From: Halomonas piscis
Lineage (GTDB): Bacteria > Pseudomonadota > Gammaproteobacteria > Pseudomonadales > Halomonadaceae
Direction of reading: 5' to 3'
DNA length: 64,000 bases
Assembly (NCBI RefSeq): GCF_031886125.1
Contig: NZ_CP119391.1
Span: 558,001 to 622,000, forward strand
This document shows, one piece after another, positions 10,142 to 18,507 of this stretch. The position numbers and the translations under genes are program-made. The notes below the pieces were generated by a model. The model worked only from the letters and a program-made list of their open reading frames with translations, did not search any database and was not told the origin of the DNA. Each line of letters opens with the position of its first letter. Within the stretch, counting starts at the first letter, position 1.

Positions 10142-10462
10142 TTGACAAGCCAGAGCGCTAATGGAATCTTGAGGGTTCCTGATTTGCGGGCGCGGAACCC
10201 ACGGGCAACCCCCTATCCCCGCGCGAAGGGTAGGCGTCAAGAAGCCTCTACCCGCCGAAGGACTTCCGGGCTTGGGCTGACCGCCCGACCTGGCCAATGC
10301 CCCGACGCGGTAAACCGCCGTGAGAGAGTGCAGGCCCTAACCGGGCCACATGCCAGGGTTTGGCATCAGGTGCCGGTGCAACCGGCAGCGGCATACCGCC
10401 GCACTCGACATGGTGGGCAACTGCCCGCCGATGGCACTCGAGACCTTCAGGGGAGAAACACT
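10142..10462 (+). promoter_or_regulatory. Promoter and structured leader of ilvI
   Basis: A consensus -35 TTGACA (10142-10147) opens a leader of about 290 nt with no gene. Successive inverted repeats are visible: GGGTTCC/GGAACCC (10173-10200), GGGTAG/CTACCC (10228-10253), CGGGC/GCCCG near 10268-10290, GGCCC/GGGCC near 10332-10347, ATGCCA/TGGCAT near 10350-10366, GCCGGT/ACCGGC near 10371-10385, and GGGC/GCCC just before the ribosome-binding site. No short peptide rich in Leu, Ile or Val is apparent, so classical peptide attenuation is not supported; a structured RNA regulator is possible. The -10 box is not clear. Confidence 0.5.
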
Positions 10463-12187
10463 GTGGAACTGCTTTCCGGCGCAGACATGATCGCCCGCTT
10501 CTTGCAAGATGAGGGCGTTGAATACATTTACGGCTACCCCGGCGGAGCGGCGCTGCATATCTATGACGCGCTTTTCCGTCAGGAGGAAGTGAAGCACATT
10601 CTGGTGCGTCACGAGCAGGCGGCCACCCACGCCGCCGACGGCTATGCCCGGGCATCGGGTCAGCCCGGCACGGTGCTGGTCACCTCCGGCCCCGGCGCTA
10701 CCAACGCCGTCACCGGCATTGCCACCGCCTACATGGACTCGATTCCCATGGTGGTGCTGTGCGGCCAGGTGGCGAGCCACCTGATCGGCGATGACGCCTT
10801 TCAGGAAACCGACATCGTCGGCGTGACCCGGCCGATCGTCAAGCACAGCTTTGCGATCCGCCATCCGTCCGAGATTCCCGAGGTGCTGAAGAAGGCCTAC
10901 TACCTCGCCTCGACCGGCCGTCCGGGGCCGGTGGTCGTGGATATTCCCAAGGACATGACCGCGCCTACCGAGCGCTACGAGTACGCCTATCCCAGGAAGG
11001 TCAGGATGCGCTCGTACAATCCGGTCACCCGGGGCCACACCGGCCAGATCAAAAAGGCCGTGGAGCTGATGCTCAAGGCCCGCCGTCCGGTGTTCTACAC
11101 CGGTGGCGGCGTGGTCCTGGGCAACGCCGGCGACGGCCTGACCAACCTGGTACAGAAGCTTGGCTACCCGATCACCACCACGCTGATGGGCATGGGCGCC
11201 TATCCTCAGAGCGACAGCCAGTGCCTGGGCTGGCTGGGCATGCACGGCTCCTACGAGTCCAACATGGCCATGCACCATGCCGACGTGGTGATTGCCATTG
11301 GCGCGCGCTTTGACGATCGGGTGACCAACAACGTCTCCAAGTTCTGCCCCACGGCCAAGATCATCCATGTGGACGTGGACCCGAGCTCGATCTCCAAGAC
11401 GGTGCACGCCGACGTGCCCATCGTCGGGCCGGCTTCCAGCGTGATCAACGAGATGATCAGCCTCACCCAAAGCAAGGAAATCGCCAACCCCGACGCCCTT
11501 GCCGACTGGTGGGAGCAGATCGAGAGCTGGCGCGCCGAACGCGCGGGCAAGCTCTACGAGCCTTCCCGGGAGGGCGAGATCCTGAAGCCTCAGGAGGTCA
11601 TCGAAGCCGTCTGCGAAAAGACACGCGGCGAGGCGTTTGTCACCACCGACGTTGGCCAGCACCAGATGTTTGCCGCCCAGTACTACCAGTTCGACAAGCC
11701 GCGGCGCTTCGTCACCTCCGGCGGGCTTGGCACCATGGGCTTCGGCTTTCCCGCGGCCATGGGCATCAAGCTGAACTATCCCGAAGACGACGTGGTGTGC
11801 ATTACCGGCGAGGGCAGCTTCCAGATGATGATGCAGGAGCTGTCCACCTGTAAGCAGTACGGCATCGGGGTCAAGATCATCAACCTGAACAACGCCTCGC
11901 TGGGCATGGTGCGCCAGTGGCAGGACTTGAACTACAAGTCCCGCCACGCGCACTCCTACGTGGAATCGATGCCCGACTTTCATCTGCTGACCCAGGCCTA
12001 CGGCTTCACCGCCATCACGGTGAACACCCTGGACGAGCTGGGGCCGGCCCTTGAGCGGGTGTTTGAAGACAAGCACGAGCTGGTGTTCCTGGATGTCAAA
12101 GTCGACCCCTTCGAGCACGTCTATCCGATGCAGGTGCCGTTAGGCTCCATGCGTGACATGCTGCTGTCCAAAACGGAGCGTACCTGA
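10463..12187 (+). CDS. ilvI: Acetolactate synthase large subunit
   Basis: The protein has 574 residues from GTG 10463, which AGGGGAG precedes by seven bases; upstream in-frame codons back to 10142 read through the structured leader and are rejected. It is a ThDP enzyme with all three domains: the N-terminal PYR domain with the catalytic Glu region HEQAATHAADGYARASG, a central FAD-binding domain with VLGNAGDG and DDRVTNNV, and the PP domain with GEGSFQMMMQEL...NLNNASLGMV, the ThDP/Mg motif. It condenses two pyruvates, or pyruvate and 2-oxobutyrate, in the first step of valine, leucine and isoleucine synthesis. The stop shares one base with the ilvH start. The ilvI name (not ilvB) follows similarity to the IlvIH type. 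Confidence 0.95.
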   Translation: MELLSGADMIARFLQDEGVEYIYGYPGGAALHIYDALFRQEEVKHILVRHEQAATHAADGYARASGQPGTVLVTSGPGATNAVTGIATAYMDSIPMVVLCGQVASHLIGDDAFQETDIVGVTRPIVKHSFAIRHPSEIPEVLKKAYYLASTGRPGPVVVDIPKDMTAPTERYEYAYPRKVRMRSYNPVTRGHTGQIKKAVELMLKARRPVFYTGGGVVLGNAGDGLTNLVQKLGYPITTTLMGMGAYPQSDSQCLGWLGMHGSYESNMAMHHADVVIAIGARFDDRVTNNVSKFCPTAKIIHVDVDPSSISKTVHADVPIVGPASSVINEMISLTQSKEIANPDALADWWEQIESWRAERAGKLYEPSREGEILKPQEVIEAVCEKTRGEAFVTTDVGQHQMFAAQYYQFDKPRRFVTSGGLGTMGFGFPAAMGIKLNYPEDDVVCITGEGSFQMMMQELSTCKQYGIGVKIINLNNASLGMVRQWQDLNYKSRHAHSYVESMPDFHLLTQAYGFTAITVNTLDELGPALERVFEDKHELVFLDVKVDPFEHVYPMQVPLGSMRDMLLSKTERT

Positions 12188-12678
12188 TGCGTCATATCAT
12201 CTCGATTCTGATGGAAAACGAACCGGGTGCCCTGTCGCGTGTGGTCGGTCTGTTTTCGCAGCGTAACTTCAACATCGAAACGCTCAACGTCGCGCCCACC
12301 GATGACGAGTCGCTGTCGCGGCTGACGGTAACCACCGTCGGCGACGACCGCGTGGTCGAGCAGATCACCAAGCAGCTGAACAAGCTCATCGACGTGGTCA
12401 AACTGGTGGATCTGACCGAGGGCAACCACATCGAGCGCGAGCTGATGCTGGTCAAGGTCAAGGCGCTGGGCGCCGCGCGCGACGAGGTCAAGCGCACCGC
12501 GGACATCTTCCGCGCCCAGATCGTCGACGTGACGCCGAGTCTCTACACCGTGCAGATCACCGGCGATGCCAGCAAGCTCGATGCCTTCCTCCAGGCCATG
12601 GCGCCGGTGGGCATTCTGGAAGTGGCGCGCACCGGCGTCTCCGGCATCGCCCGAGGGGAAAAGGTGCTGACGCTGTAG
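12187..12678 (+). CDS. ilvH: Acetolactate synthase regulatory subunit
   Basis: This 163-residue regulatory partner of the large subunit has an N-terminal ACT domain (RHIISILMENEPGALSRVVGLFSQRNFNIETLNV) that binds valine for feedback inhibition, and a C-terminal ALS_ss_C domain ending with GVSGIARGEKVL. The start ATG overlaps the large-subunit stop by one base (TGATG), indicating translational coupling and 1:1 synthesis. An intrinsic terminator follows 27 bases after the stop, so the operon is ilvI-ilvH only; ilvC is not adjacent here. Confidence 0.97.
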   Translation: MRHIISILMENEPGALSRVVGLFSQRNFNIETLNVAPTDDESLSRLTVTTVGDDRVVEQITKQLNKLIDVVKLVDLTEGNHIERELMLVKVKALGAARDEVKRTADIFRAQIVDVTPSLYTVQITGDASKLDAFLQAMAPVGILEVARTGVSGIARGEKVLTL

Positions 12679-12704
12679 CAAGCGTCTTAATCCCGGTAAA
12701 CCCG

Positions 12705-12730
12705 AAAGGCCGCTTTTAGCGGCCTTTTTT
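12705..12730 (+). terminator. Intrinsic terminator of ilvIH
   Basis: AAAGGCCGCT (12705-12714) and AGCGGCCTTT (12717-12726) form a perfect stem, and T residues continue to 12730. It is symmetrical enough to work in both directions. Confidence 0.9.
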
Positions 12731-12826
12731 ATTGACCGCAAAGGTTTGTCCCAAGCAGCTGTGCGGCAGGCGGGCGACCCGGTCGCGCGACGCCCGCTTC
12801 CTGTCTTGCCGGCTGCCATTCCGCGG

Positions 12827-12870
12827 TTGACGAATACTTGTCTTCGAGCATAAAATTTAGCCTTAGCTAA
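12827..12870 (+). promoter_or_regulatory. Promoter with overlapping palindromic operator, metal ABC operon
   Basis: TTGACG (12827-12832), an 18-nt spacer and TAAAAT (12851-12856) make a good sigma-70 promoter. Overlapping the expected start is TTAGC-CTTA-GCTAA (12857-12870), which contains the perfect palindrome TTAGCTAA, followed by another CTAAC. The location over the +1 site and the TTAG/CTAA half-sites suit a repressor of the DtxR/MntR type acting on a manganese uptake operon. The regulator itself is not in the window. The rest of 12731-13003 shows no gene. Confidence 0.6.
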
Positions 12871-13003
12871 CTAACTTGAACTATGCTGCCTGCTCGCTAT
12901 TGCCGTGCGTGCCCGTGTACAAAGCGGTCCAAAGATCGTTCGACGCCTGGCGATAGCAACGTCTTGTCCGGCTATAGAGGGCTGGAGCTGGAAGGTTCGA
13001 CAG

Positions 13004-13726
13004 ATGATATCCATACAAGACCTCACGGTCTCATACGGTAATTACAAAGCTCTGGATGGCATAACGCTGAGTACCGGCAGGGGCCGGCTGGTCGGCGTCA
13101 TTGGCCCCAACGGGTCCGGCAAGTCCACCTTCATCAAGGCCCTTATGGGGCTTATCCCGCGTGACCATGGCCATATCCGCATACTTGACCGGCCGCTGAA
13201 GAAGGTCAGGCACCGGGTTGCCTATGTGCCCCAGCACACGGGCGTCGACTGGGACTTTCCCATCAACGTGGTCAATACCGTCCTGCTCGGCACCTATCCC
13301 AGGCTGGGCTACTTTCGCTGGCCCGGCCGCAAGCAGAAGGCGCTGGCAGCCGCCTGCCTGGAAGAGGTGGGGCTGCAGCCTTACGCAAAACGGCAGATCG
13401 GCGCCCTGTCCGGTGGGCAGCAGCAGCGGGTCTTTCTGGCTCGGGCGCTAGCCCAGGAGGCCGACCTGTTTTTGCTCGACGAGCCGTTTGTCGGCATCGA
13501 CGTCGATAGCGAGGCCACCATCATCAAGGTGCTGAAAAGACTCCGCGATGAGGGCAAGACGGTGCTGATTGTGCATCACGATCTGTCTCGGGCAGCCGAG
13601 TATTTTGACGATTTGATTCTGCTCAACAAAAAGCTGCTCGCCTACGGCACGGCCGCAGACGTTATCGAGCCGGACCAGCTCTTCCAGGCTTACGAAAGCC
13701 AGATCCCCTTCCTGAACGCCAGCTGA
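13004..13726 (+). CDS. Metal (Mn/Zn/Fe) ABC transporter, ATP-binding protein
   Basis: This 240-residue ABC ATPase from ATG 13004 (GGAAGG upstream) has Walker A GPNGSGKST, Q-loop VPQHTGVDW, signature LSGGQQQRVFLARA, Walker B LFLLDEPFVGID and the switch histidine VHHDLS. The QHxxVDWDFP segment is characteristic of manganese/zinc chelate importers (MntB/ZnuC/SitB type). It would energise the permease encoded 15 bases downstream. It is the first gene of a three-gene operon behind the promoter at 12827, with an untranslated leader of about 140 nt. Confidence 0.92.
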   Translation: MISIQDLTVSYGNYKALDGITLSTGRGRLVGVIGPNGSGKSTFIKALMGLIPRDHGHIRILDRPLKKVRHRVAYVPQHTGVDWDFPINVVNTVLLGTYPRLGYFRWPGRKQKALAAACLEEVGLQPYAKRQIGALSGGQQQRVFLARALAQEADLFLLDEPFVGIDVDSEATIIKVLKRLRDEGKTVLIVHHDLSRAAEYFDDLILLNKKLLAYGTAADVIEPDQLFQAYESQIPFLNAS

Positions 13727-13741
13727 TACAGGAGCGCCCGC

Positions 13742-14662
13742 ATGACCGTTGTGGAATTCATCAACGACATCGTCCAATACGATTTCGTGCGCAAGGGCCT
13801 GTTCGCTTCGATCATGGTCGGGGTGATCTGTGGCGTGCTCGGCTGCTTCATCGTACTCCGGGGGTTGGCGCTCATGGGTGATGCCGTATCGCACGCCATC
13901 GTCCCCGGCGTGGCCGTTTCTTTCATCCTGTCGATCAACATCTTCTATGGCGCCGTGGCCGCCGGCGTTCTGGCGGCCCTGGGGATCGGCTACGTCAAGC
14001 AACACAGCCGCATCAAGATGGATTCCTCCATCGGCATCGTGTTTACCGCCTTTCTGGCGCTCGGGGTTCTTCTTGTCCGCCATGCCAAAAGCGGCATCAA
14101 ACTCGACAACCTCATGTTCGGCAGCCTCACCTCCGTGCAGAGCAGCGACATGTGGCTGACGCTGGTCATCGGCGCGGTGGTGCTGCTGACTCTGCTGCTG
14201 TTCTACAAGGAGCTGGTGGTATCGACCTTCGATCCCGTCATGGCGGCGGCCTACGGCCTGCCCACCGGGCTTATTCATTATGCCCTCATGGTGCTGCTGA
14301 CCCTGGTGACCGTGGCCTCGATGCAGACAGTGGGCGTCATTCTGGTGGTCTCGCTGCTGATCATGCCGGCATCAACGGCCTATCTTCTGACCAATCGGCT
14401 CAGCATCATGATGCTGTTATCAGCGTTGTTCGGCGTCATGTCCACCCTGGTCGGCCTGTATTACAGCTTCTCCTACGATCTTCAGTCCGGTGCCGTCATC
14501 GTGCTTGCCGCCTTCGCCATCTTTGCGCTTGTCTTTTTCCTGGCGCCCGGCCGAGGCGTGCTGTGGCTGGCGATCGGCAAGCTGATGCGCTTGCCGCGGC
14601 GGCGAGCATCGAAACGCGATGTCCTCACCCAACTCACCCACAAGGGAGATCCGTCACCGTGA
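13742..14662 (+). CDS. Metal ABC transporter, permease (ABC-3 family)
   Basis: This 306-residue inner-membrane protein has about eight hydrophobic segments, starting with VGVICGVLGCFIVLRGLALMGDAVSHAIVPGVA, the ABC-3 family signature that includes the cytoplasmic contact to the ATPase. It carries divalent metal released by the periplasmic binding protein. The C-terminus after the last segment is basic (RLPRRRASKRD). Its TGA overlaps the GTG start of the binding-protein gene (GTGA), indicating coupled translation. Confidence 0.92.
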   Translation: MTVVEFINDIVQYDFVRKGLFASIMVGVICGVLGCFIVLRGLALMGDAVSHAIVPGVAVSFILSINIFYGAVAAGVLAALGIGYVKQHSRIKMDSSIGIVFTAFLALGVLLVRHAKSGIKLDNLMFGSLTSVQSSDMWLTLVIGAVVLLTLLLFYKELVVSTFDPVMAAAYGLPTGLIHYALMVLLTLVTVASMQTVGVILVVSLLIMPASTAYLLTNRLSIMMLLSALFGVMSTLVGLYYSFSYDLQSGAVIVLAAFAIFALVFFLAPGRGVLWLAIGKLMRLPRRRASKRDVLTQLTHKGDPSP

Positions 14663-15612
14663 ATGTCCACCTACCCATGCGTTACCTCCGCCTGAGCCTG
14701 ATGGGGCTCACGCTCATCGCCTCCGCAGGCCACGCCGCGGCCAACGAGGGCAAGGTTCAGGCTGTCGGAAGCTTCACCATCGTCTCCGATATCGTGGAGC
14801 AGGTCGGGGGAGATCGCGTGGATGTCTACAACATCATCAAGTCCGGTAACGATCCGCACGAATGGGACCCTTCGCCCAGGGATACCAAGAAGACGGCCGA
14901 TGCCGATGCCGTCTTCTATTTTGGCTGGAACCTGGAAGGTATCGAGGGCGATAGCGCTCGGTATAACTGGGTCAGGAAACTGCTGAGATCGGTCGACAAG
15001 GATCCGGACGCCGTTTTCACCCTCTCGGACGGGATCGAGCAAAAAAAGATCGGGATAGTCGAGAAGAACAAGGGCAAGGTCAACCCGCACGCCTTCACCA
15101 GCCCCAGAGCCGGCCTCATCATGACGAGGAATGCCCGCGACGCCCTGATCCAGGTCGACCCGGAGCATGCGGAAGACTACAAGGCGAATGCCGCCGCCTT
15201 GTCGGACGAGCTGAAATCGCTTGATCAGGCCTACCAGAGAGAGCTTCAGGCGCTGCCCGAAGAAAACCGTGTTCTGTTCACCGGCGAGAGAGCTTTCCAG
15301 TATCTGGCCGAGGACTATGGTCTGGAGGAAGGCTTCATCTGGGAGATCGACGGCAGCGACGAGGGCACGCCTGCCCAGATCAAGCGGGCCATCAGGTTCG
15401 TCAAAGAACATAATCCGCCGTCCCTGTTCTATGAATACAACGATGACGAGCGGCCGATGAACACGGTTGCCGATGCCACCGGCGTCGAGGTTTCGGGCAC
15501 GTTGATTTCCGATGATATCGGCGAAGCCGATAGCTATGTGGACTATCTGAAACACAACCTGGAAACCATCGTCGACGGCCTGTCTTCCTCTGGGAGCTCC
15601 TCCGTCGAATAA
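14659..15612 (+). CDS. Metal ABC transporter, periplasmic binding protein (manganese type)
   Basis: The protein has 317 residues from GTG 14659, overlapping the permease stop; ATG 14677 in frame is an alternative. The signal peptide MRYLRLSLMGLTLIASAGHAAA leads to the cluster A-I fold. Metal ligands can be read from the family pattern: His in SGNDPHEWDPSP, His in KVNPHAFTSP, Glu in FTGERAFQYLAEDYGL and Asp in SDDIGEADSY. A Glu instead of a third His is the manganese-type set (PsaA/MntC) rather than ZnuA; the His-rich loop of ZnuA is also missing. Manganese, possibly with ferrous iron, is therefore the likely substrate. Family knowledge supplies the ligand assignment; specificity is inference. 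Confidence 0.9.
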   Translation: MNVHLPMRYLRLSLMGLTLIASAGHAAANEGKVQAVGSFTIVSDIVEQVGGDRVDVYNIIKSGNDPHEWDPSPRDTKKTADADAVFYFGWNLEGIEGDSARYNWVRKLLRSVDKDPDAVFTLSDGIEQKKIGIVEKNKGKVNPHAFTSPRAGLIMTRNARDALIQVDPEHAEDYKANAAALSDELKSLDQAYQRELQALPEENRVLFTGERAFQYLAEDYGLEEGFIWEIDGSDEGTPAQIKRAIRFVKEHNPPSLFYEYNDDERPMNTVADATGVEVSGTLISDDIGEADSYVDYLKHNLETIVDGLSSSGSSSVE

Positions 15613-15619
15613 CGGCCGC

Positions 15620-15637
15620 AGCGACAGATGTCGCTTT
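15620..15637 (+). terminator. Weak terminator after the metal ABC operon
   Basis: AGCGAC (15620-15625) and GTCGCT (15630-15635) form a short stem with a four-base loop, followed by only three T. It lies eight bases after the stop of the binding-protein gene. The next 165 bp, up to the end of recN, show nothing else. Confidence 0.4.
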
Positions 15638-15802
15638 GGTCGCGCTCGTTTGGCCCGAACAGACTCGTTGCCGTTTGTGGCCATCCTACCCCTCTTCACT
15701 CCGGCCCGGCAGGCCCTGGCGGCCTGCTTCGCCCGGCGTAGCCGGCCTCCTGCAAAACCCTTGTGAGTCCACCAGTGTGAGTCAACCAGCGGTGGCGCGC
15801 TT

Positions 15803-17476
15803 TCAATGCGCCGGGCGCTGGCTTGAGTGGAGCATCTCCCGGGCGTGGGCGAGGGTCTGGTCGGAAAGGTTGACCCCGCCGAGCATGCGCGCCAGCTCGC
15901 TGACTCGGCCGCCTTCGTCGAGCAGCGCCATTTCGGTACGGGTGGTGTTGCGCCGGGCGCGCTTTTCGATGTGCAGGTGGGCGTGGGCCTGGGCGGCGAC
16001 CTGGGGCAGGTGAGTGACGGTCATCACCTGGCCGCTGTCCCCCAGCCGGCGCAGCAGCTTGCCGACGATTTCCGCCGTGGCGCCGGATACGCCGACGTCC
16101 ACCTCGTCAAAGATCAGGCTGGGAATGGTGGAGTGGCTGGCGGCAACCACCTGGATGGCCAGGCTGATGCGCGACAGCTCGCCGCCCGAGGCCACCTTGG
16201 CCAGCGGGCGGGCCGGCTGGCCGGGATTGGCGCTGATATGGAACTGCACCCGCTCGAGCCCTTCGGCGGCAGGTCTCTCTCGGGGCTGCAGGACCACGTC
16301 GAAATGCGCCTTGTCCATGGCCAGAAACGCCAGCTGCTGCTGGACTTCGTCGGCAAAGGCGGTAGCGGCACGGCGTCGCGCCTCGCCCAGGGCCTTGGCC
16401 AGCTGCCGGTAGCGCTCGCCGCGCGCGTTGACCGCCTCGCTCAGAGTGTCCAGATCGTTATCGCCGGCGTCGAGCCGGTCAAGCTCCGCGCGCAGCTCGG
16501 CGTGGAGGCCGGGCAGCTCCTCCGGTGCCACCTGGTGCTTGCGGGCGACGCGGTGGGCATCGCTCAGGCGGCCTTCCACGAAGCCGAGCCGCTCGGGGTC
16601 AAGCTCGGTGCTGGCGGCCAGGTGGTTGAGCTCGCTGGCGGCTTCTTCCAGCTGAATGCGGGCGTCATCGAGAATGGTCAGGGTGTTGGCCAGCGCGCCG
16701 CGGTCGCTGCCCGGCAGATCGCCTAGCCGGCTTTGCGCCTGCTGCAGCAGCGCAAGGGCTCCGCCGTTATCGCTTTCGCAGCAGTCGGCGGCAAACTGCG
16801 TGTCGCGCAGAATCTCTTCGGCGTGAGCCAGCGTCTGCTGTTCTTCCTCCAGGCTCGGCAGCTCTTCCTCGGCCAGCGCCAGCTGGTCGAGCTCTTCGAC
16901 CTGGTAGCGCAGCAGCTGGCGCCGCGCTTCCACTTCGTCTCCCTGATCGCGGAGCCTTTTCAGCCGCCGGCGGGCCTCCTGCCAGTCATGAAAGGCCGCG
17001 GCCAGCTCGCCGGCGTCGTCGCCCAGGCCGGCGTAGTTGTCGAGCAGCGCCAGGTGGCTGTCTTCGCGCAGCAGCGCCTGGTGGGCGTGCTGGCCGTGGA
17101 TCTGGATCAGCCGCTCACCCAGCGCTTTCAGATCGCTGATGGCAGCGGGCTGGCCGTTGATCCACGCCTTGCTGCGCCCGGCAGCGCTCACCACCCGGCG
17201 CAGCAAGCACTCATCGCAGGGCAGCTCGCGCTCGGCAAGCCAGGCCCGGGCCGCGGGCAGACGGCTGATGTCGAAGCGGGCGGAGAGGTCGGCACGCTCG
17301 CAGCCGTGGCGCACGCTGGCGCTATCGGCGCGGCTCCCCAGGCACAGGCCCAGGGCGCCCAGGAGAATGGATTTGCCCGCCCCGGTTTCTCCGGTGATAG
17401 CGGTCATGCCGCCCTGGATGTCGAGCTCCAGACGGTCAACGATGGCGAAATCCTGGATGGCGAGCTGAGTGAGCAT
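15803..17476 (-). CDS. recN: DNA repair ATPase RecN
   Basis: The protein has 557 residues from ATG 17476, behind CCGGAGGTCCC. It is SMC-like: the N-terminal ATPase half has Walker A GETGAGKS (29-36), a central long coiled coil (about 150-370, rich in Leu/Glu/Arg) is broken by a short hinge, and the C-terminal half has signature VASGGELSRISLA and Walker B PSLIFDEVDVGVSG. RecN acts early in double-strand break repair, holding DNA ends and sisters together. Codons can be read far upstream in this frame, through the grpE gene on the other strand, but nothing there resembles RecN. A LexA-like box lies 70 bp upstream. Confidence 0.96.
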   Translation of the reverse strand: MLTQLAIQDFAIVDRLELDIQGGMTAITGETGAGKSILLGALGLCLGSRADSASVRHGCERADLSARFDISRLPAARAWLAERELPCDECLLRRVVSAAGRSKAWINGQPAAISDLKALGERLIQIHGQHAHQALLREDSHLALLDNYAGLGDDAGELAAAFHDWQEARRRLKRLRDQGDEVEARRQLLRYQVEELDQLALAEEELPSLEEEQQTLAHAEEILRDTQFAADCCESDNGGALALLQQAQSRLGDLPGSDRGALANTLTILDDARIQLEEAASELNHLAASTELDPERLGFVEGRLSDAHRVARKHQVAPEELPGLHAELRAELDRLDAGDNDLDTLSEAVNARGERYRQLAKALGEARRRAATAFADEVQQQLAFLAMDKAHFDVVLQPRERPAAEGLERVQFHISANPGQPARPLAKVASGGELSRISLAIQVVAASHSTIPSLIFDEVDVGVSGATAEIVGKLLRRLGDSGQVMTVTHLPQVAAQAHAHLHIEKRARRNTTRTEMALLDEGGRVSELARMLGGVNLSDQTLAHAREMLHSSQRPAH

Positions 17477-17545
17477 GGGACCTCCGGGGGCTGATGGGGT
17501 GGTTGCCAGCGCGGGAGATAGCAAAGGTGGATGAACGTTCAGCAT

Positions 17546-17561
17546 TTGGGTTTTTATACAG
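17546..17561 (-). promoter_or_regulatory. LexA-type SOS box upstream of recN
   Basis: On the minus strand TACTGTATAAAAACCCAA contains a perfect left half (TACTGTATA) and a weak right half (CCAA for ACAG). The E. coli recN box CTGTATATAAAACCAG has the same A-rich asymmetric form. It lies 70 bp before the recN start and about 40 bp from the divergent grpE heat-shock promoter. Confidence 0.5.
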
Positions 17562-17598
17562 TAGTTGCACTTGGCTCGCAATACCAGGCGACACGGCA

Positions 17599-17626
17599 CT
17601 TGAGATGGCGCACATGATCCCCATAT
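17599..17626 (+). promoter_or_regulatory. Sigma-32 promoter of grpE
   Basis: CTTGAGA (17599-17605), a 13-nt spacer and CCCCATAT (17619-17626) match the sigma-32 consensus at 13 of 14 defined positions. It is 61 bp upstream of the grpE start. Confidence 0.85.
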
Positions 17627-17686
17627 ACCGCACAGACCCAAGACGTGAATGGGCTGAATCACAGCCACTATCCTCAGGAGACACCG

Positions 17687-18355
17687 ATGGCTAAAGATCC
17701 CCAGACCCCGCTCGACGACGAGCTCGCCCGCCACGACCAGGACGACGCCCAGACACCCGAAGGCGAAGCCGAGGCCCGCGAGGCGGCCGAGAAGGCCGAG
17801 CAGCAGCCCGCCGAAGCGGAGCTGGACAGCGTGATCGACGACGAGGGCGACACCGTCAGCACCGAGGCGGAAAGCGACAACCCCGAAGCGGAAATGCTCG
17901 CGGCCAGGGTGGAAGAGCTCGAGCAGGAGCTGGCCGATACCAAGGACCAGTCGCTGCGCACCGCGGCCGAGGCGCAGAACGTGCGTCGCCGGGCCGAGCA
18001 GGACGCCGAGAAGGCGCGCAAGTTTGCTCTGGAAAAGTTCGTCAAGGAGCTTTTGCCGGTCATCGACAGCCTGGAGAAAGCCCTGGACGCCATGGGTGAA
18101 GACGCCACCGAAGCCCACCGCGAAGGCGTTTCCATGACGCTCAAGATGCAGCTGGACGTGCTGGGCAAGTTCGGCGTCGAGCCGGTGGACCCTCACGGCG
18201 AGCCGTTTGATCCCCAGCTCCACGAGGCCATGACCATGGTGCCCAATCCGGAGATGGAGCCCAATACGGTGATGGAAGTCATCCAGAAAGGCTATCTGCT
18301 CAACGGCCGCCTGGTGCGCCCGGCAATGGTCGTGGTGAGCAAAAAAGCCGAGTGA
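17687..18355 (+). CDS. grpE: Nucleotide exchange factor GrpE
   Basis: The protein has 222 residues from ATG 17687 (CAGGAGACACCG upstream). The first 90 residues are highly acidic and low-complexity, longer than in E. coli GrpE (197 residues), as is usual in halophile-like proteomes. Then comes the long dimerisation helix ([28 protein letters not shown]) and the C-terminal beta domain ([21 protein letters not shown]...[20 protein letters not shown]) that inserts into the DnaK cleft. It releases ADP from DnaK and acts as a thermosensor. dnaK follows after 152 bases with its own sigma-32 promoter. Confidence 0.96.
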   Translation: MAKDPQTPLDDELARHDQDDAQTPEGEAEAREAAEKAEQQPAEAELDSVIDDEGDTVSTEAESDNPEAEMLAARVEELEQELADTKDQSLRTAAEAQNVRRRAEQDAEKARKFALEKFVKELLPVIDSLEKALDAMGEDATEAHREGVSMTLKMQLDVLGKFGVEPVDPHGEPFDPQLHEAMTMVPNPEMEPNTVMEVIQKGYLLNGRLVRPAMVVVSKKAE

Positions 18356-18371
18356 TACGGCTAAAACAGCC

Positions 18372-18399
18372 CTTGAAATGCTGCCGGCGACCCCCAGAT
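18372..18399 (+). promoter_or_regulatory. Sigma-32 promoter of dnaK
   Basis: CTTGAAA (18372-18378), a 13-nt spacer and CCCCAGAT (18392-18399) match the sigma-32 consensus with a single mismatch. It lies in the 152-bp gap between grpE and dnaK, 109 bp before the dnaK start, so dnaK can be transcribed independently of grpE. Confidence 0.82.
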
Positions 18400-18507
18400 A
18401 ACACAGCAGCCCGGCGGTAATCGCCAACGCAGAGTTTGGCTGACGCCATTTTTTGTCACGACGCCGCCCACCGCGACGGCGCGTCATCAACAAATTCGAG
18501 GTTTCTT

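Noticed and set aside
10142..10462. Extension of the ilvI frame back to 10142 as 107 extra residues
   Set aside because: The extra sequence is Arg/Pro-rich, unlike any acetolactate synthase, and covers the hairpin-rich leader; GTG 10463 has a correctly spaced AGGGGAG.
17477..18493. In-frame extension of recN by about 340 codons upstream
   Set aside because: It runs antisense through grpE and its promoter; RecN similarity starts exactly at ATG 17476, which has a good ribosome-binding site.
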